From Rubrobacter tropicus (lineage in GTDB: Bacteria > Actinomycetota > Rubrobacteria > Rubrobacterales > Rubrobacteraceae), in contig NZ_CP045119.1 in the NCBI RefSeq assembly GCF_011492945.1, positions 4,154,001-4,218,000 on the forward strand: a stretch of DNA of 64,000 nucleotides. Reading direction: 5' to 3'. Of the stretch, positions 36,060-44,989 are shown one piece after another (position 1 is the first letter of the stretch; every line of letters begins with the position of its first letter). Made by a program: the position numbers and the translations under genes. The notes below the pieces were generated by a model. The model had not been told where the DNA came from, did not search any database, and saw only the letters and a list, made by a program, of their open reading frames with translations.

Positions 36060-37733
36060 ATGAACCCCAAACTGATACTCGGCCCGCTCTTGCGCTACGC
36101 CGGCGACACGGACGCCACGATCTGGGTGGAGACGCAAACTCCCTGCGAAGTCGAAGTGACCGCGGACGGCGCCGCGCACCGCTCGCCCACCTTCGCGGTC
36201 GAGGGCCACCATTACGCGCTCGTACGCGTCACGGGCCTGCAACCCGCCTCCCTCTACGAGTACTCGGTCAGCGTGGACGGCGAGACGGTCTGGCCCGAGA
36301 CCAACTCGGACTTCCCGGCCTCCACCATAAAGACGACGGGGTCGGACGGGGAGATGGTCCTGGCCTACGGCTCCTGCCGGGTCGCCGTCCCGCACGAGCC
36401 GCCCTACACTTTAGAGCGCGGCATCGTCAAGCGCGGCGGCCTGGACGACCAGAGCTTCGAGCGCGACGCCCTCTTCGCCCTCGCCCACGAGATGATGGGG
36501 AGCCCCAGGGCAGGCTGGCCCGACGCCCTGCTGATGCTCGGAGACCAGATCTACGCCGACGAGCCGTCCCCCGGGACCATGGACTTTATCCGCTCCCGCC
36601 GCGACCCGGACCATCCCCCGGGTGTCGCGGACTTCGAGGAGTACACCCGCCTCTACCGGGACGCCTGGGGCGACCCGACGATTCGCTGGCTCCTCTCGAC
36701 CCTCCCCTCGGCCATGATCTTCGACGACCACGACGTCCACGACGACTGGAACGCCTCCAAGACCTGGGTCGAGACCATGCGCGCCAAACCCTGGTGGGAG
36801 GAGCGAATAGTCGGGGCTTTTTCGTCTTACTGGGTCTACCAGCACCTCGGCAACCTCTCCCCGCAAGAGCTCGAAGACGACGAGCTCTTCAACCGCGTCG
36901 GCGAAGCGGACGACGCAACCCGCATCCTGCGCGAGTTCGCCTACAGGGCGGACCGCGAGGTGGGGGGTACCCGCTGGAGCTTCCACCGCGACTTCGGCCG
37001 GGTGCGCCTGATCGTCGCCGACTCCCGCGCCGGCCGGATCCTGACGCCGGGCAAGCGCTCGATGCTGGACGAGAGGGAGTGGGAGTGGCTCCGCGAGAAG
37101 GCGACGGGCGACTTCGACCACCTCCTCTTCGGCACCTCGATGCCCTTTCTCCTCTCCCCCGGATTCCACCACCTCGAAGCGGCGAGCGAGGCGATCTGCG
37201 ACGGCGCCCTGGGCCGCCGGGCGGCGAAGGTCGGCGAGTTCCTGCGCCAGAACGTGGACCTCGAACACTGGCCCGCCTTCAACGCCTCCTTCAGGGACCT
37301 CGCCTCCCTCCTCCGCTCCGTGGCCGCCGGCGAACGCTCCGAAGACGGCGCCCCTGCCACCACGGTAGTCCTCTCCGGCGACGTCCACCACGGCTACCTC
37401 GCCAGGGCGACCTTCGGCGACGGCGCCCACAACCCCGTCTACCAGGCCGTCGGCTCCCCCCTGCGCAACCCTTTGGGCGTCCCGGAACGCCTCTTCATGC
37501 GCGCCGGATGGTCGAGCCCGGTCGAAAGGTTCGGCAGGTGGCTCGCCCGCCTCTCCGGCGTGACCGACCCGCCCGTCAGCTGGCGCCTCGTCCACGAAAA
37601 GCCCTGGTTCCGCAACCACGTCTCGACCATAAGGCTCCGCGGCCGAAACGCCGTCCTGAAGGTCGAGAGAACGACGCCCGAAGACGCAGAAAGCCCGCAC
37701 CTGGAAGAGCTCCTGGAACACAGGCTTGCCTAA
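36060..37733 (+). CDS. PhoD-like phosphatase, no export signal
   Basis: 557 aa. Fibronectin-like N-terminus, then PhoD metal motifs: YGSCRV near residue 104, LMLGDQIYADEPS near 164, MIFDDHDVHDDWN near 220 and VLSGDVHHGYL near 440. Unlike exported PhoD enzymes, no Tat or Sec signal is visible, so it is probably cytoplasmic. CATAAT (36048-36053) ends 6 nt before ATG 36060 with no SD. A different, Tat-exported PhoD is at 52693-54423. Confidence 0.88.
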   Translation: MNPKLILGPLLRYAGDTDATIWVETQTPCEVEVTADGAAHRSPTFAVEGHHYALVRVTGLQPASLYEYSVSVDGETVWPETNSDFPASTIKTTGSDGEMVLAYGSCRVAVPHEPPYTLERGIVKRGGLDDQSFERDALFALAHEMMGSPRAGWPDALLMLGDQIYADEPSPGTMDFIRSRRDPDHPPGVADFEEYTRLYRDAWGDPTIRWLLSTLPSAMIFDDHDVHDDWNASKTWVETMRAKPWWEERIVGAFSSYWVYQHLGNLSPQELEDDELFNRVGEADDATRILREFAYRADREVGGTRWSFHRDFGRVRLIVADSRAGRILTPGKRSMLDEREWEWLREKATGDFDHLLFGTSMPFLLSPGFHHLEAASEAICDGALGRRAAKVGEFLRQNVDLEHWPAFNASFRDLASLLRSVAAGERSEDGAPATTVVLSGDVHHGYLARATFGDGAHNPVYQAVGSPLRNPLGVPERLFMRAGWSSPVERFGRWLARLSGVTDPPVSWRLVHEKPWFRNHVSTIRLRGRNAVLKVERTTPEDAESPHLEELLEHRLA

Positions 37734-37868
37734 GGAAGCTTGTCAGCCTGTCAGCCCGCTGCGGCTTCGCCTCCGCTCTCAGCCGTCAGCTTTTTGCCCT
37801 TGCTGAAAGCTGACGGCTGAAAGCTGACAGCCCTGCGAAAAGGCCCTGCCTCTTCGCAAACCGCTTTA
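37734..37868. repeat. Mosaic intergenic repeat, copy R8
   Basis: Follows the phosphatase stop. Contains GCTGCGGCTTCGCCTCCGC, then a perfect 14-bp stem CAGCCGTCAGCTTT (37780-37793 with 37806-37819) around TTGCCCTTGCTG, then GCTGACAGC, then the R2-like CGAAAAGG...CCTCTTCGCAAACCGC and the TTTAAA that supplies the stop of the convergent NrfD gene. Confidence 0.85.
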
Positions 37869-38906
37869 AACCTTATCCTCCGGCTGCGGGGCGTTCTCGC
37901 CGCTGGTGAAGGTAAAGTAGGCCTCGGGGTCGTCGGCGCTGATCCTGCCGGCCCGGATCATGGCGAAGCGGAACGCGAGGCCGCCGATCAGGACGAGTAC
38001 GGAGGCGAGGATGCTCTTCCGCCGGTCCTCCTCGCCACGGAGCAGCGCGAACGGGGCCGCGATGCCGCCGATAAGCGTTCCCCCGACGAAGAGCGGGGCG
38101 ACGGTCTTCGAGAAGAGGGGTTTCGCCCACCGGCTCATACGGAAGAGGGAGGCCGCAATCAGGCCGGCTTCTATGAGGATGGTAGCCTTCTCCGCCCGGT
38201 GAAGGGCGTGCAACGTCTCCGGCCTGCCCGACCGCGTCAGGCGCAGGTAGAGCGAGAGCCAAGAGAGCGCCGTCGATAGGCCCGAGGTCAGAAAGACGGG
38301 CCCCATAAAGACCCAGTTGCGCGCCCAGATCGGGACGGAGGTCGCGCTTATGAGGTTGCCGGTGTTCGAGCCGACGTTCAGGCCGACGGGCAGGGCGAGC
38401 AGCGAGAGCAGCCGGTCCGGGATGAGCTTCGTGAGGCGCACCAGGACGTTGTCCGTGCCCAGGAGACCGTCTTCCGCGGCCTGGCGGGCGGCTATGAGGC
38501 CGGCCAGGTTCCCGAAGGCTACCAGCGACCAGCTCTGGGTGGACATCGGGGAGCGGAGCTTGATGACGCGCATCATGTTGAGGAAGCGTTCCGGGCGGCC
38601 GAGGTCCCAGATCAAAAGTATCGGGCTCAGGACCATGGTGACGAGCACGGTGTAGCGGCTGACGCGCTGGAGGTCCTTGTCCCCGTGGCCGAGGATCTGG
38701 GCCACCGTCGAGAACATCTGGACGCCGGCCCCGATGCCCCCGATCCAGAAATACACGGGCACCTGCCACGTCCAGTGCGCGTGCTTTATCGGCGGGATCC
38801 CGTAGTAGTGCTTGTCTTTCCGGTTGGGATCGGTCTCCGGATGGTGGGAAGTCTGTACCTTCCCGTTGCCCTGCTGCACCGAATCCTGTCGCGTCGTCTC
38901 GCTCAC
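37866..38906 (-). CDS. NrfD/PsrC-type membrane subunit of formate dehydrogenase
   Basis: 346 aa. After a 40-residue soluble lead (ending THHPETDPNRKDKHYYG), eight to nine hydrophobic segments match polysulfide-reductase NrfD: WQVPVYFWIGGIGAGVQMFSTVAQ, LRSPMSTQSWSLVAFG, MGPVFLTSGLSTALSW. It would take electrons from the Fe-S subunit and pass them to menaquinone. It has no haem-binding histidine pattern of the cytochrome FdnI type. GTG 38906 has a GGGGGAT SD. 86 bp after the Fe-S subunit gene in the same operon. Confidence 0.9.
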   Translation of the reverse strand: MSETTRQDSVQQGNGKVQTSHHPETDPNRKDKHYYGIPPIKHAHWTWQVPVYFWIGGIGAGVQMFSTVAQILGHGDKDLQRVSRYTVLVTMVLSPILLIWDLGRPERFLNMMRVIKLRSPMSTQSWSLVAFGNLAGLIAARQAAEDGLLGTDNVLVRLTKLIPDRLLSLLALPVGLNVGSNTGNLISATSVPIWARNWVFMGPVFLTSGLSTALSWLSLYLRLTRSGRPETLHALHRAEKATILIEAGLIAASLFRMSRWAKPLFSKTVAPLFVGGTLIGGIAAPFALLRGEEDRRKSILASVLVLIGGLAFRFAMIRAGRISADDPEAYFTFTSGENAPQPEDKV

Positions 38907-38992
38907 TTATATCCCCCTACCCTGTACAAAGGACCGACTCCAACACCGCCACCCGGCAACAAACCCGGAAGCTGTATGTTGAGAGTTGATAG

Positions 38993-39829
38993 CTAATCCC
39001 TGAACGCTAGCGCCACGACCGCGCCGAGCACCGTCGCCGCGACCGCGCTGGCTATGACACCCCCCCTGAACTTCTCTTGCGGCAAGAACGGGTGGCGGGG
39101 CAGGTTGTAGACCTCGGGCTCGTCCATGAGGATGAACTTGGAGTGGTTGCCGTCTATGCCGCCCGTCCCCCCGACCTCCGGCGTCCCCCAGACGTAGGCC
39201 TGCGTGTAGCCCTTGTCCTGGAGTTCTTGGACGCGCTGCTCGGCTATGACCTTTAAATCTTCGACGTCGCCGAACTGGATGGAGTTGGTGGGGCAGGCCT
39301 TGGCGCACGCCGGCTCCAGGCCGTCTATCTGACGGTCGTAGCATAGGGTGCATTTGAAGGCGCGGCCGTCGTTTGGGACCTGGGTTATCACGCCGTATGG
39401 GCAGGCCGGGACGCAGTAGCCACAACCGTTGCAGATGTCGGGCTGGATGTAGACGTTGTCGAACTCGTTGCGGATGATCGAGCCGGTCGGGCACGCCTGC
39501 TGGCACGGTGCGGCGACGCAGTGCTTGCACACGTCGCTCATAAACGCCCAGCGACCGAGGGCGTCGAGTTCGGCGCCGCCGGGGAGGGGCTCCGTCACGT
39601 CCTCAGCTAGCGCGACGAGGTCGACGTCGCCGGTGAGGCGGCGCTTTTTCGGGTTCTCTATGAACGCGACGTGGCGCCAAGTCGTTCCGGACAACTGCTT
39701 GGTGTTGTCGTAGGAGTCGCCGGTGAACTCGTAGCCGTCGGCGGGGAGCTGGTTCCACTGCTTGCAGGCCACCTCGCAGGCCTTGCAGCCGATGCAGACC
39801 GTGGTGTCGGTCAGGAATCCCGTTGCCAT
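38993..39829 (-). CDS. Formate dehydrogenase iron-sulfur subunit
   Basis: 278 aa. Sixteen cysteines in four [4Fe-4S] clusters: CIGCKACEVACKQWN (residue 12), CKHCVAAPCQQACP (about 97), CNGCGYCVPACP (about 130) and CTLCYDRQIDGLEPACAKACP (about 155). The C-terminus has one membrane helix (SAVAATVLGAVVALAF). It wires electrons from the catalytic subunit to the NrfD protein. Direct neighbour (no gap) to the 122-aa protein upstream. Confidence 0.95.
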   Translation of the reverse strand: MATGFLTDTTVCIGCKACEVACKQWNQLPADGYEFTGDSYDNTKQLSGTTWRHVAFIENPKKRRLTGDVDLVALAEDVTEPLPGGAELDALGRWAFMSDVCKHCVAAPCQQACPTGSIIRNEFDNVYIQPDICNGCGYCVPACPYGVITQVPNDGRAFKCTLCYDRQIDGLEPACAKACPTNSIQFGDVEDLKVIAEQRVQELQDKGYTQAYVWGTPEVGGTGGIDGNHSKFILMDEPEVYNLPRHPFLPQEKFRGGVIASAVAATVLGAVVALAFRD

Positions 39830-40198
39830 CTACTTCCCTCCCAGGATCTTACGCCGGATCTCCGCCACGGGCGCCGCCGGATCGCTGCTGACGCGGAACA
39901 TCTTGTGCCCGAGCGCTACGCGTTGTTGCCGGTACACCCTGTCCACCATGCCCGTCCCCATGTTGTAGTAGACGCCGGGCTCGAGCACCTTCGCGCTCCT
40001 TATCGGCTTGAGGCGCTTCTTGGCCATCGCGGGGTTGTCCGCGAGGTACTGGCCCAACTCCATGAGGTCCTGGGTTATGGCCTCCCGGCGCGTACTCTCG
40101 GCGAGCCACGTCTCGCTCGGGGTGTCTGCCGGGGAGACGCGCGTGCCCCTGGGGGTCCGCACGTCCCCCGCTTCCTGGGTGTCCCTGTAGTCGGTCAC
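39830..40198 (-). CDS. Small protein of the formate dehydrogenase operon, unknown
   Basis: 122 aa, no cysteines, no signal or membrane segment, highly charged. GTG 40198 overlaps the catalytic subunit stop (GTGA) and the gene ends one base before the Fe-S subunit start, so it is locked into the operon. Contains RREAITQDLMELGQYLADNP and YNMGTGMVDRVYRQQRVALGHKMFRVS. I do not recognise it. Candidate roles: assembly factor, cofactor or selenoprotein helper, or structural subunit; none is shown. Confidence 0.75.
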   Translation of the reverse strand: MTDYRDTQEAGDVRTPRGTRVSPADTPSETWLAESTRREAITQDLMELGQYLADNPAMAKKRLKPIRSAKVLEPGVYYNMGTGMVDRVYRQQRVALGHKMFRVSSDPAAPVAEIRRKILGGK

Positions 40199-43100
40199 AC
40201 CTTGCCCGCTTCCAGGTTGGCGGTGAAGGCCTTGGCCTCGTGGATGGCGACGTTGGCCTCCAACGCGACCGGAATCAGGTTGTTTACCACGTCGCCCTTG
40301 ACCACGCCGTTCGGGCCCCAGTGGTAGGGGAGGCCGATGGTGTGGATCTGACGCCCGTCCAGGTTGTAGACGGGGATGCGGTCTGAGACCAGCGCCCTGC
40401 AGTGGACCTTGCCACGGCTCGTAGAGACGGTGACGAAGTCCGCGTTCTCGACGCCCACCTCGGCGGCGAGGGTCGGGCTGATCTCGCAGAACAACTCCGG
40501 CTGCAACTCCGAAAGCCACGGAAGCCAACGGCTCATCGCCCCGCTGGTGTGGTGCTCGGTGAGCCTGTACGTGGTGACCACGTGCGGGAACCTCGGGTCC
40601 ATCGGTTTGTTGTACGGGTTGTCGGGCCGGTCGAAGAGCCTGGCGGTCGGGCTGTACTGGACCTCGTCGTAGAGCAGGTTCGGCACGGGGGACTCGACGG
40701 GCTCGTAATGGATCGGCAGCGGCCCGTCCTTGAGACCGACCGGCGCGAAGAGCCAGCCCTTCCCGTCGCCCTGCATGATGAAGGGGCCGTCGCCGGGGAT
40801 GGCGTCGACGCCCTTCGCGTCCGGGTCCGGGCGGTAGTCCGGGCGCTTGTCCGCCTGGAAGTCGGGGACGTCATTGCCCACCCACTTGCCCTGATCCTCG
40901 TCCCACCAGACGAACTTTTTGCGCTCCGACCAGGGCTTACCCTCGGGGTCTGCGGAGGCGCGGTTATATAGGACGCGCCTGTTTGCCGGCCACGCCCAGC
41001 CCCACTCGGTGGCGACGTTCGGCTGCTCGGTCCAGGGCTTGCGGCGCCTGGCCTGGTTGACGCCGTTGGCCATAACGCCCGAGTAGATCCAACCCCCGCA
41101 AGCGGTCGAGCCGTCGTCCTTGAGCGCGGCGAAGCCTGCCACCGGCGAGCCGTCGGCGACGTTGTAGCCGTTGACCTCCCTGGTGATGCTCTCTATGTTG
41201 GGCTCGTCGTGCTCGCCCTCCAGGGGGTAATCCCAGGTCATCGCCTGGATGAGCGCGTCGCGCTCGTCGGCCGAGTCCTTGTACAGCTCCTTGATCCTGC
41301 GCCCCAGGTGGTAGACGAACCACGCGTCGCTTCTCGCGTCGTCCGGCGGCTCGACGGCCTTGTCGTGCCACTGGAGCATGCGCTGGGTCTGGGTGAAGGA
41401 GCCGTCTTTCTCGGCGACGAGGGCGGCCGGGATAAAGAAGACCTCGGTGCCGCACTCCTCCGGCTTTACGCCGTCCATCTTCCAGGCCGTGGCCGTCTCT
41501 ATCTCGTAGGCGTCGACGACGACCAGCCAGTCGAGGGCGCGCAGGGCGTCGCGGGCGAGGTTGGCGTGCGGCCCGCCGACGGCGAAGTTCTGGCCGAAGT
41601 TGAAGGCGCCCTTCACCTCGCGGTCCTTCATCGCCATGATCGAGGGGTAGTACGAGTGGTCCCCGTTTATGCGCGGGAAGCGGTCGAAGAGCGCGCCCTC
41701 TTCCGGATCAAACGCCTCACCGTACCAGGCCTTCATCAGGCTGGTGGCGTACTTGGGGAAGTTGGCGAGCCAGCCGGTGCCGGCCGTCCCGTCTTCTATG
41801 TAGTCGCGCCAGGTGTCGTGGTTCTTGTTGGCGTCGGGCATCCCGAGGTAGCCGGGCAGGATGTTGTAGAGGGTGGCTATGTCCGTCGAGCCCTGGATGG
41901 TCGCGTGCCCGCGCAGGGCCATGATGCCGCCGCCGGGACGTCCGATGTTGCCGAGCAAAAGCTGGAGGATGGCGGCCGTCCGGATCAGCTGCACGCCCTT
42001 GGAGTGCTGGGTCCAGCCGACGGAGTAGACGAGCGCGGTCGTCCTGTCGCGGCCGGAGTTCTCGGTGATGAGCCTCGCGACCTCCAAAAAGGCCTCGCGC
42101 GGGGTGCCGCAGACCTTCTCGACCATCTCAGGGGTGTACTTGGCGAAGTGGCGCTTGAGGATCTGGAAGACGCAGCGCTCGTGCTGAAGGGTCATGTCCG
42201 TCGGGCGAGGCTGGTCGGGGGGCATCTCGCTCTGCCCGCCCGACTCTCCGACGATGTTCCCCTGGCTCCCGCCGACGGCGGCGTAGTCTATGGGGTGGCC
42301 CTCGTAGCGCCAGCTCGACGGGTCGTACTGGGTCCTCTCCTCGTCCCACCCGGAGAAGAGGCCCGTCGCCCCCGCGTCTTCGAAGTCCTCGGAGACTATC
42401 GTCGCCGCGTTCGTGTAGGCTTTGACGTACTCCTCGAAGTGCTCCTCGTTCTGGAGGACGTAGTTGATCAGGCCTCCCAGGAACGCTATGTCCGTGCCCG
42501 GCCTGATGGGCGCGTAGACGTCGCACAGGGCGCTCGTGCGGGTGAAGCGGGGGTCTATGTGGATAAGCTTCGCCCCGTTCTTTTCCTTGGCGATCATGGG
42601 GTGGCGGAACCCGACCGGGTGCGCCTCGGCCATGTTCGAGCCCTCTATGAGGATGCAGTCGGCGTTCTGGAGGTCCTGAAGCGAAGTGGTGGCCCCACCC
42701 CTACCGTACGTGATGCCCAGACCGGGCACCGTGGAGGAGTGTCATATGCGCGCCTGGTTGGTTATCCGGGTAAAGCCCATCGAGTGGAAGAGCTTGGTGA
42801 TGAGGTAGTTCTCCTCGTTGTCTATCGTGGCCCCGCCGATGGAGGAGACGGCCTGGGAGCGGCGGAGCTTCTTGCCGCCTTCGTCGTCCTCCTCCCAGTT
42901 CGCGTCGCGGGTCTCCTTCATGCGCGCGGCGATCATGTCGAGCGCCTCCTCGAGCGAGAGGTCTTCCCACTCGCCCGAATACGGGCGCCTGTACCGGACC
43001 TTCGTCCAGCGGTAGGGCGAGTTGTGCAGGCCGAAGGTGGCCGAGCCCTTGGGGCAGAGGGTTCCCGCGTTCACCGGGGAATCGGGGTTGCCCTCGATAT

Positions 43101-43308
43101 CTATGATGCGCCCGTCGCGGTGGTAGACGAGGGTGGAGCAGCCTACCGCGCAGTACGGGCAGACGCTCACCGCTTTCTTCACGCCGTCGTCCGAAAGACG
43201 CGAGCGGATGTTGCGGGTCGCCGGGCTTACCGGGTGTTCGACCGTCGTTCCGACGTGGTTCCGGATCTTCTTCCAGAGCCCGTCCTTTTCCGTGAGCTTG
43301 AGAAACAC
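40195..43308 (-). CDS. Formate dehydrogenase catalytic subunit, selenocysteine-containing
   Basis: 1037 aa if the TGA at 42744-42742 is read as selenocysteine (residue 189); it would otherwise stop there. NQARI-U-HSSTVPGLG aligns with E. coli FdnG at Sec196, and the conserved His follows. N-terminal [4Fe-4S] ligands: CPYCAVGC and TLCPKG. Molybdopterin-binding regions: GSNMAEAHPVGFRHP, IHIDPRFTRTSALCD, VYSVGWTQHSKGVQLIRTAAILQLLLGNIGRPG. It oxidises formate to CO2. There is no Tat signal, so it should face the cytoplasm, unlike FdnG. GTG 43308 follows a GAGGAG SD. Confidence 0.97.
42706..42741 (-). promoter_or_regulatory. SECIS-like hairpin after the Sec codon
   Basis: Right after TGA, the minus-strand RNA runs 13 nt and then forms UGCCC-GGUCU-GGGCA, a perfect 5-bp stem with loop GGUCU (42728-42714). 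The loop begins 18 nt after UGA, the same distance and loop sequence as in the E. coli fdhF element, where SelB binds the GGUC loop. Its bases also code for Gly-Leu of the protein. No selA, selB or selC lies in this window. Confidence 0.85.
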
Positions 43309-43489
43309 TCCCCGCTCCTCTCTCTATTCCTGGTAAACCCCGGGGCTAACGCGAAGCCGTCCGCAAGACCGGCCTCTCCCCTTCCACCTTCATACTATGC
43401 TCCCCCCATTCTAGCGCGGTGAAACCCGCTACGAAACACCCCCTTTCGTGAAGGGCCGAAGGGCGCCCGAATCTGGAGCGCCAGATACG
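43309..43489. other. Divergent intergenic region, formate and formaldehyde genes
   Basis: This part of the 368-bp gap has no ORF with support. On the minus strand, TAGAAT and TAGTAT-like boxes near 43396-43424 could drive the formate dehydrogenase operon. CCCCTTTCGTGAAGGG and GCGAATCTGGAGCGCCAG show only weak dyads. Confidence 0.35.
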
Positions 43490-43518
43490 TTGTGCGGGGT
43501 CCGGGCATCTGCTACGGT
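43490..43518 (+). promoter_or_regulatory. Promoter of formaldehyde dehydrogenase
   Basis: TTGTGC (43490-43495), a 17-nt spacer and TACGGT (43513-43518). Transcription from about 43525 would give a 150-nt leader. Confidence 0.4.
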
Positions 43519-43528
43519 GTCCAGATAA

Positions 43529-43672
43529 CCGGTGAATCGACTACCGGGAGAAAGGGAAAGGAGGTCGTCCAGAAGCAGAAGCCCCCGTCTCTGGCGGAGG
43601 GCTTTAGCGACGCGCCAGAGGGGCGCTTACATAGGTCAATGCATGTAGGCGGAGTTCTAGATAGGAGCCTTA
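43529..43672 (+). ncRNA. Structured 5' leader with competing hairpins
   Basis: CCGGT...ACCGG forms a small stem near 43530-43548. Hairpin 1 pairs AAGCCC/CCG (43579-43587) with CGG-A-GGGCTT (43595-43604). Hairpin 2 pairs CTCTGGCG (43589-43596) with CGCCAGAG (43613-43620), extended by CCCC/GGG. They share bases and cannot form together. SD AGGAG follows at 43664. The layout looks like a switch or attenuator; no known riboswitch consensus was matched. Confidence 0.4.
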
Positions 43673-43676
43673 GTTT

Positions 43677-44882
43677 ATGGCCGACAACAGAGTAGTGGTC
43701 TACAAAGGACCGGGAGAAGTAGCCGTAGAAAACATCGAGTACCCGAAGCTCGAGGTGCCGCAAGAAGTGGCGAGCGCGATGGGGATGAGCGTCGCCGCCC
43801 CGCACGCCGTGATACTCAAGATAGTCTCGACCAACATCTGCGGTTCGGACCAGCACATGGTCAGGGGCCGGACGACGGCCCCCGTGGGGCAGACCTTGGG
43901 GCACGAGATCACGGGCGAGATCGTCGAGAAGGGCGACGACGTCCAGTTCCTCGACGTGGGCGACATCTGTTCCGTCCCGTTCAACATCGCCTGCGGGCGT
44001 TGTAGGAACTGCAAGGAGCGCAAGACCGGCGTCTGCCTGAACGTCAACCCGGCGCGGGCCGGCAGCGCTTACGGCTACGTGGACATGGGCGGTTGGATCG
44101 GCGGCCAGGCCGAGTACGTGCTCGTCCCGTTCGCGGACTTCAACCTCTTGAAGTTCCCCGACCGCGAGCAGGCGCTGGAGAAGATCCTCGACCTGACGAT
44201 GCTTAGCGACATCTTCCCGACCGGCTACCACGGCGCCTACACCGCCCAGGTGACCACGGGATCTACGGTCTACGTCGCCGGCGCCGGCCCCGTCGGGTTG
44301 GCCGCGGCCCACGCGGCGCAGTTGCTGGGTGCGGCCGTCGTGATCGTGGGCGACCTCAACGAGGAGCGTCTGGCGCAGGCGAGGTCCTTCGGATGCGAGA
44401 CCGTCGACGTTTCGCAGGGGCCGCTCGAGGAGCTGATCGCGGGCATCGTGGGCGAGCCCGAGGTGGACTGCGCGGTCGACGCGGTGGGCTTCGAGGCCTC
44501 GGCCAAGCCCGGCGAGGAGGCCCCGGCGGTGGTCCTCAACCAGATCCAGACCGTCACCCGCGCGGGCGGCTCGCTCGGCATCCCGGGCCTGTACGTCACG
44601 GGCGACCCCGGTGCCGCGGACCCCGAGGCGCAGGAGGGGACGCTCAAGATAAGGTTCGGCCTCGGCTGGGCCAAGAGCCACGCGTTCTTCACGGGCCAGT
44701 GCCCGGTGATGAAGTACAACCGCGGGCTGATGATGAGCATCCTGCACGACAAGGCCCAGATCGCCAAGGCCGTCAACGCCACGGTGATCTCCCTCGACGA
44801 AGCCCCGCAGGGCTACAAGGACTTCGACAAGGGTGCCGCCAAGAAGTACGTCCTCAACCCGCACGGCATGATCCCGGCCTAA
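43677..44882 (+). CDS. fdhA: Formaldehyde dehydrogenase, glutathione-independent
   Basis: 401 aa. Zinc-dependent medium-chain dehydrogenase of the Pseudomonas FdhA type. Catalytic zinc: NICGSDQHMV (C near residue 60) and GHEITGEI; structural zinc loop CGRCRNCKERKTGVC at about 106-120; NAD-binding YVAGAGPVGLAAAHAAQ near 200. It oxidises formaldehyde to formate with NAD+ held in the protein. ATG 43677 has AGGAG 9 nt upstream. Divergent from the formate dehydrogenase that would use its product. Confidence 0.95.
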   Translation: MADNRVVVYKGPGEVAVENIEYPKLEVPQEVASAMGMSVAAPHAVILKIVSTNICGSDQHMVRGRTTAPVGQTLGHEITGEIVEKGDDVQFLDVGDICSVPFNIACGRCRNCKERKTGVCLNVNPARAGSAYGYVDMGGWIGGQAEYVLVPFADFNLLKFPDREQALEKILDLTMLSDIFPTGYHGAYTAQVTTGSTVYVAGAGPVGLAAAHAAQLLGAAVVIVGDLNEERLAQARSFGCETVDVSQGPLEELIAGIVGEPEVDCAVDAVGFEASAKPGEEAPAVVLNQIQTVTRAGGSLGIPGLYVTGDPGAADPEAQEGTLKIRFGLGWAKSHAFFTGQCPVMKYNRGLMMSILHDKAQIAKAVNATVISLDEAPQGYKDFDKGAAKKYVLNPHGMIPA

Positions 44883-44908
44883 ACAGAACGGACATAAAGG
44901 CGGTAACG

Positions 44909-44940
44909 GAAGGGCCGGAGAGATCCGGCCCTTCTTCTTG
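44909..44940 (+). terminator. Intrinsic terminator of formaldehyde dehydrogenase gene
   Basis: GAAGGGCCGG (44909-44918) and CCGGCCCTTC (44925-44934) form a 10-bp stem with a 6-nt loop, followed by TTCTTG. Confidence 0.85.
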
Positions 44941-44989
44941 TCCCTGCGCGGCTATAGAATCACGGCGTAGGCGCCGAAAAGGACCCCAG

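Noticed and set aside
40199-40528. N-terminal extension of the 122-aa FDH-operon gene
   Set aside because: It overlaps the catalytic subunit in another frame, Arg/Pro-rich shadow sequence; GTG 40198 overlaps the stop neatly.
42742-42744. Stop codon splitting the formate dehydrogenase gene, as a pseudogene
   Set aside because: Both sides match the family in one frame, the residue is at the Sec position, and a SECIS-like loop follows at the fdhF distance.
43529-43672. Cobalamin or tRNA-Sec-like element in the fdhA leader
   Set aside because: CCGGTGAATC and a CCCCCG stretch recall cobalamin elements, but spacing and the rest of the core do not match; no tRNA fold.
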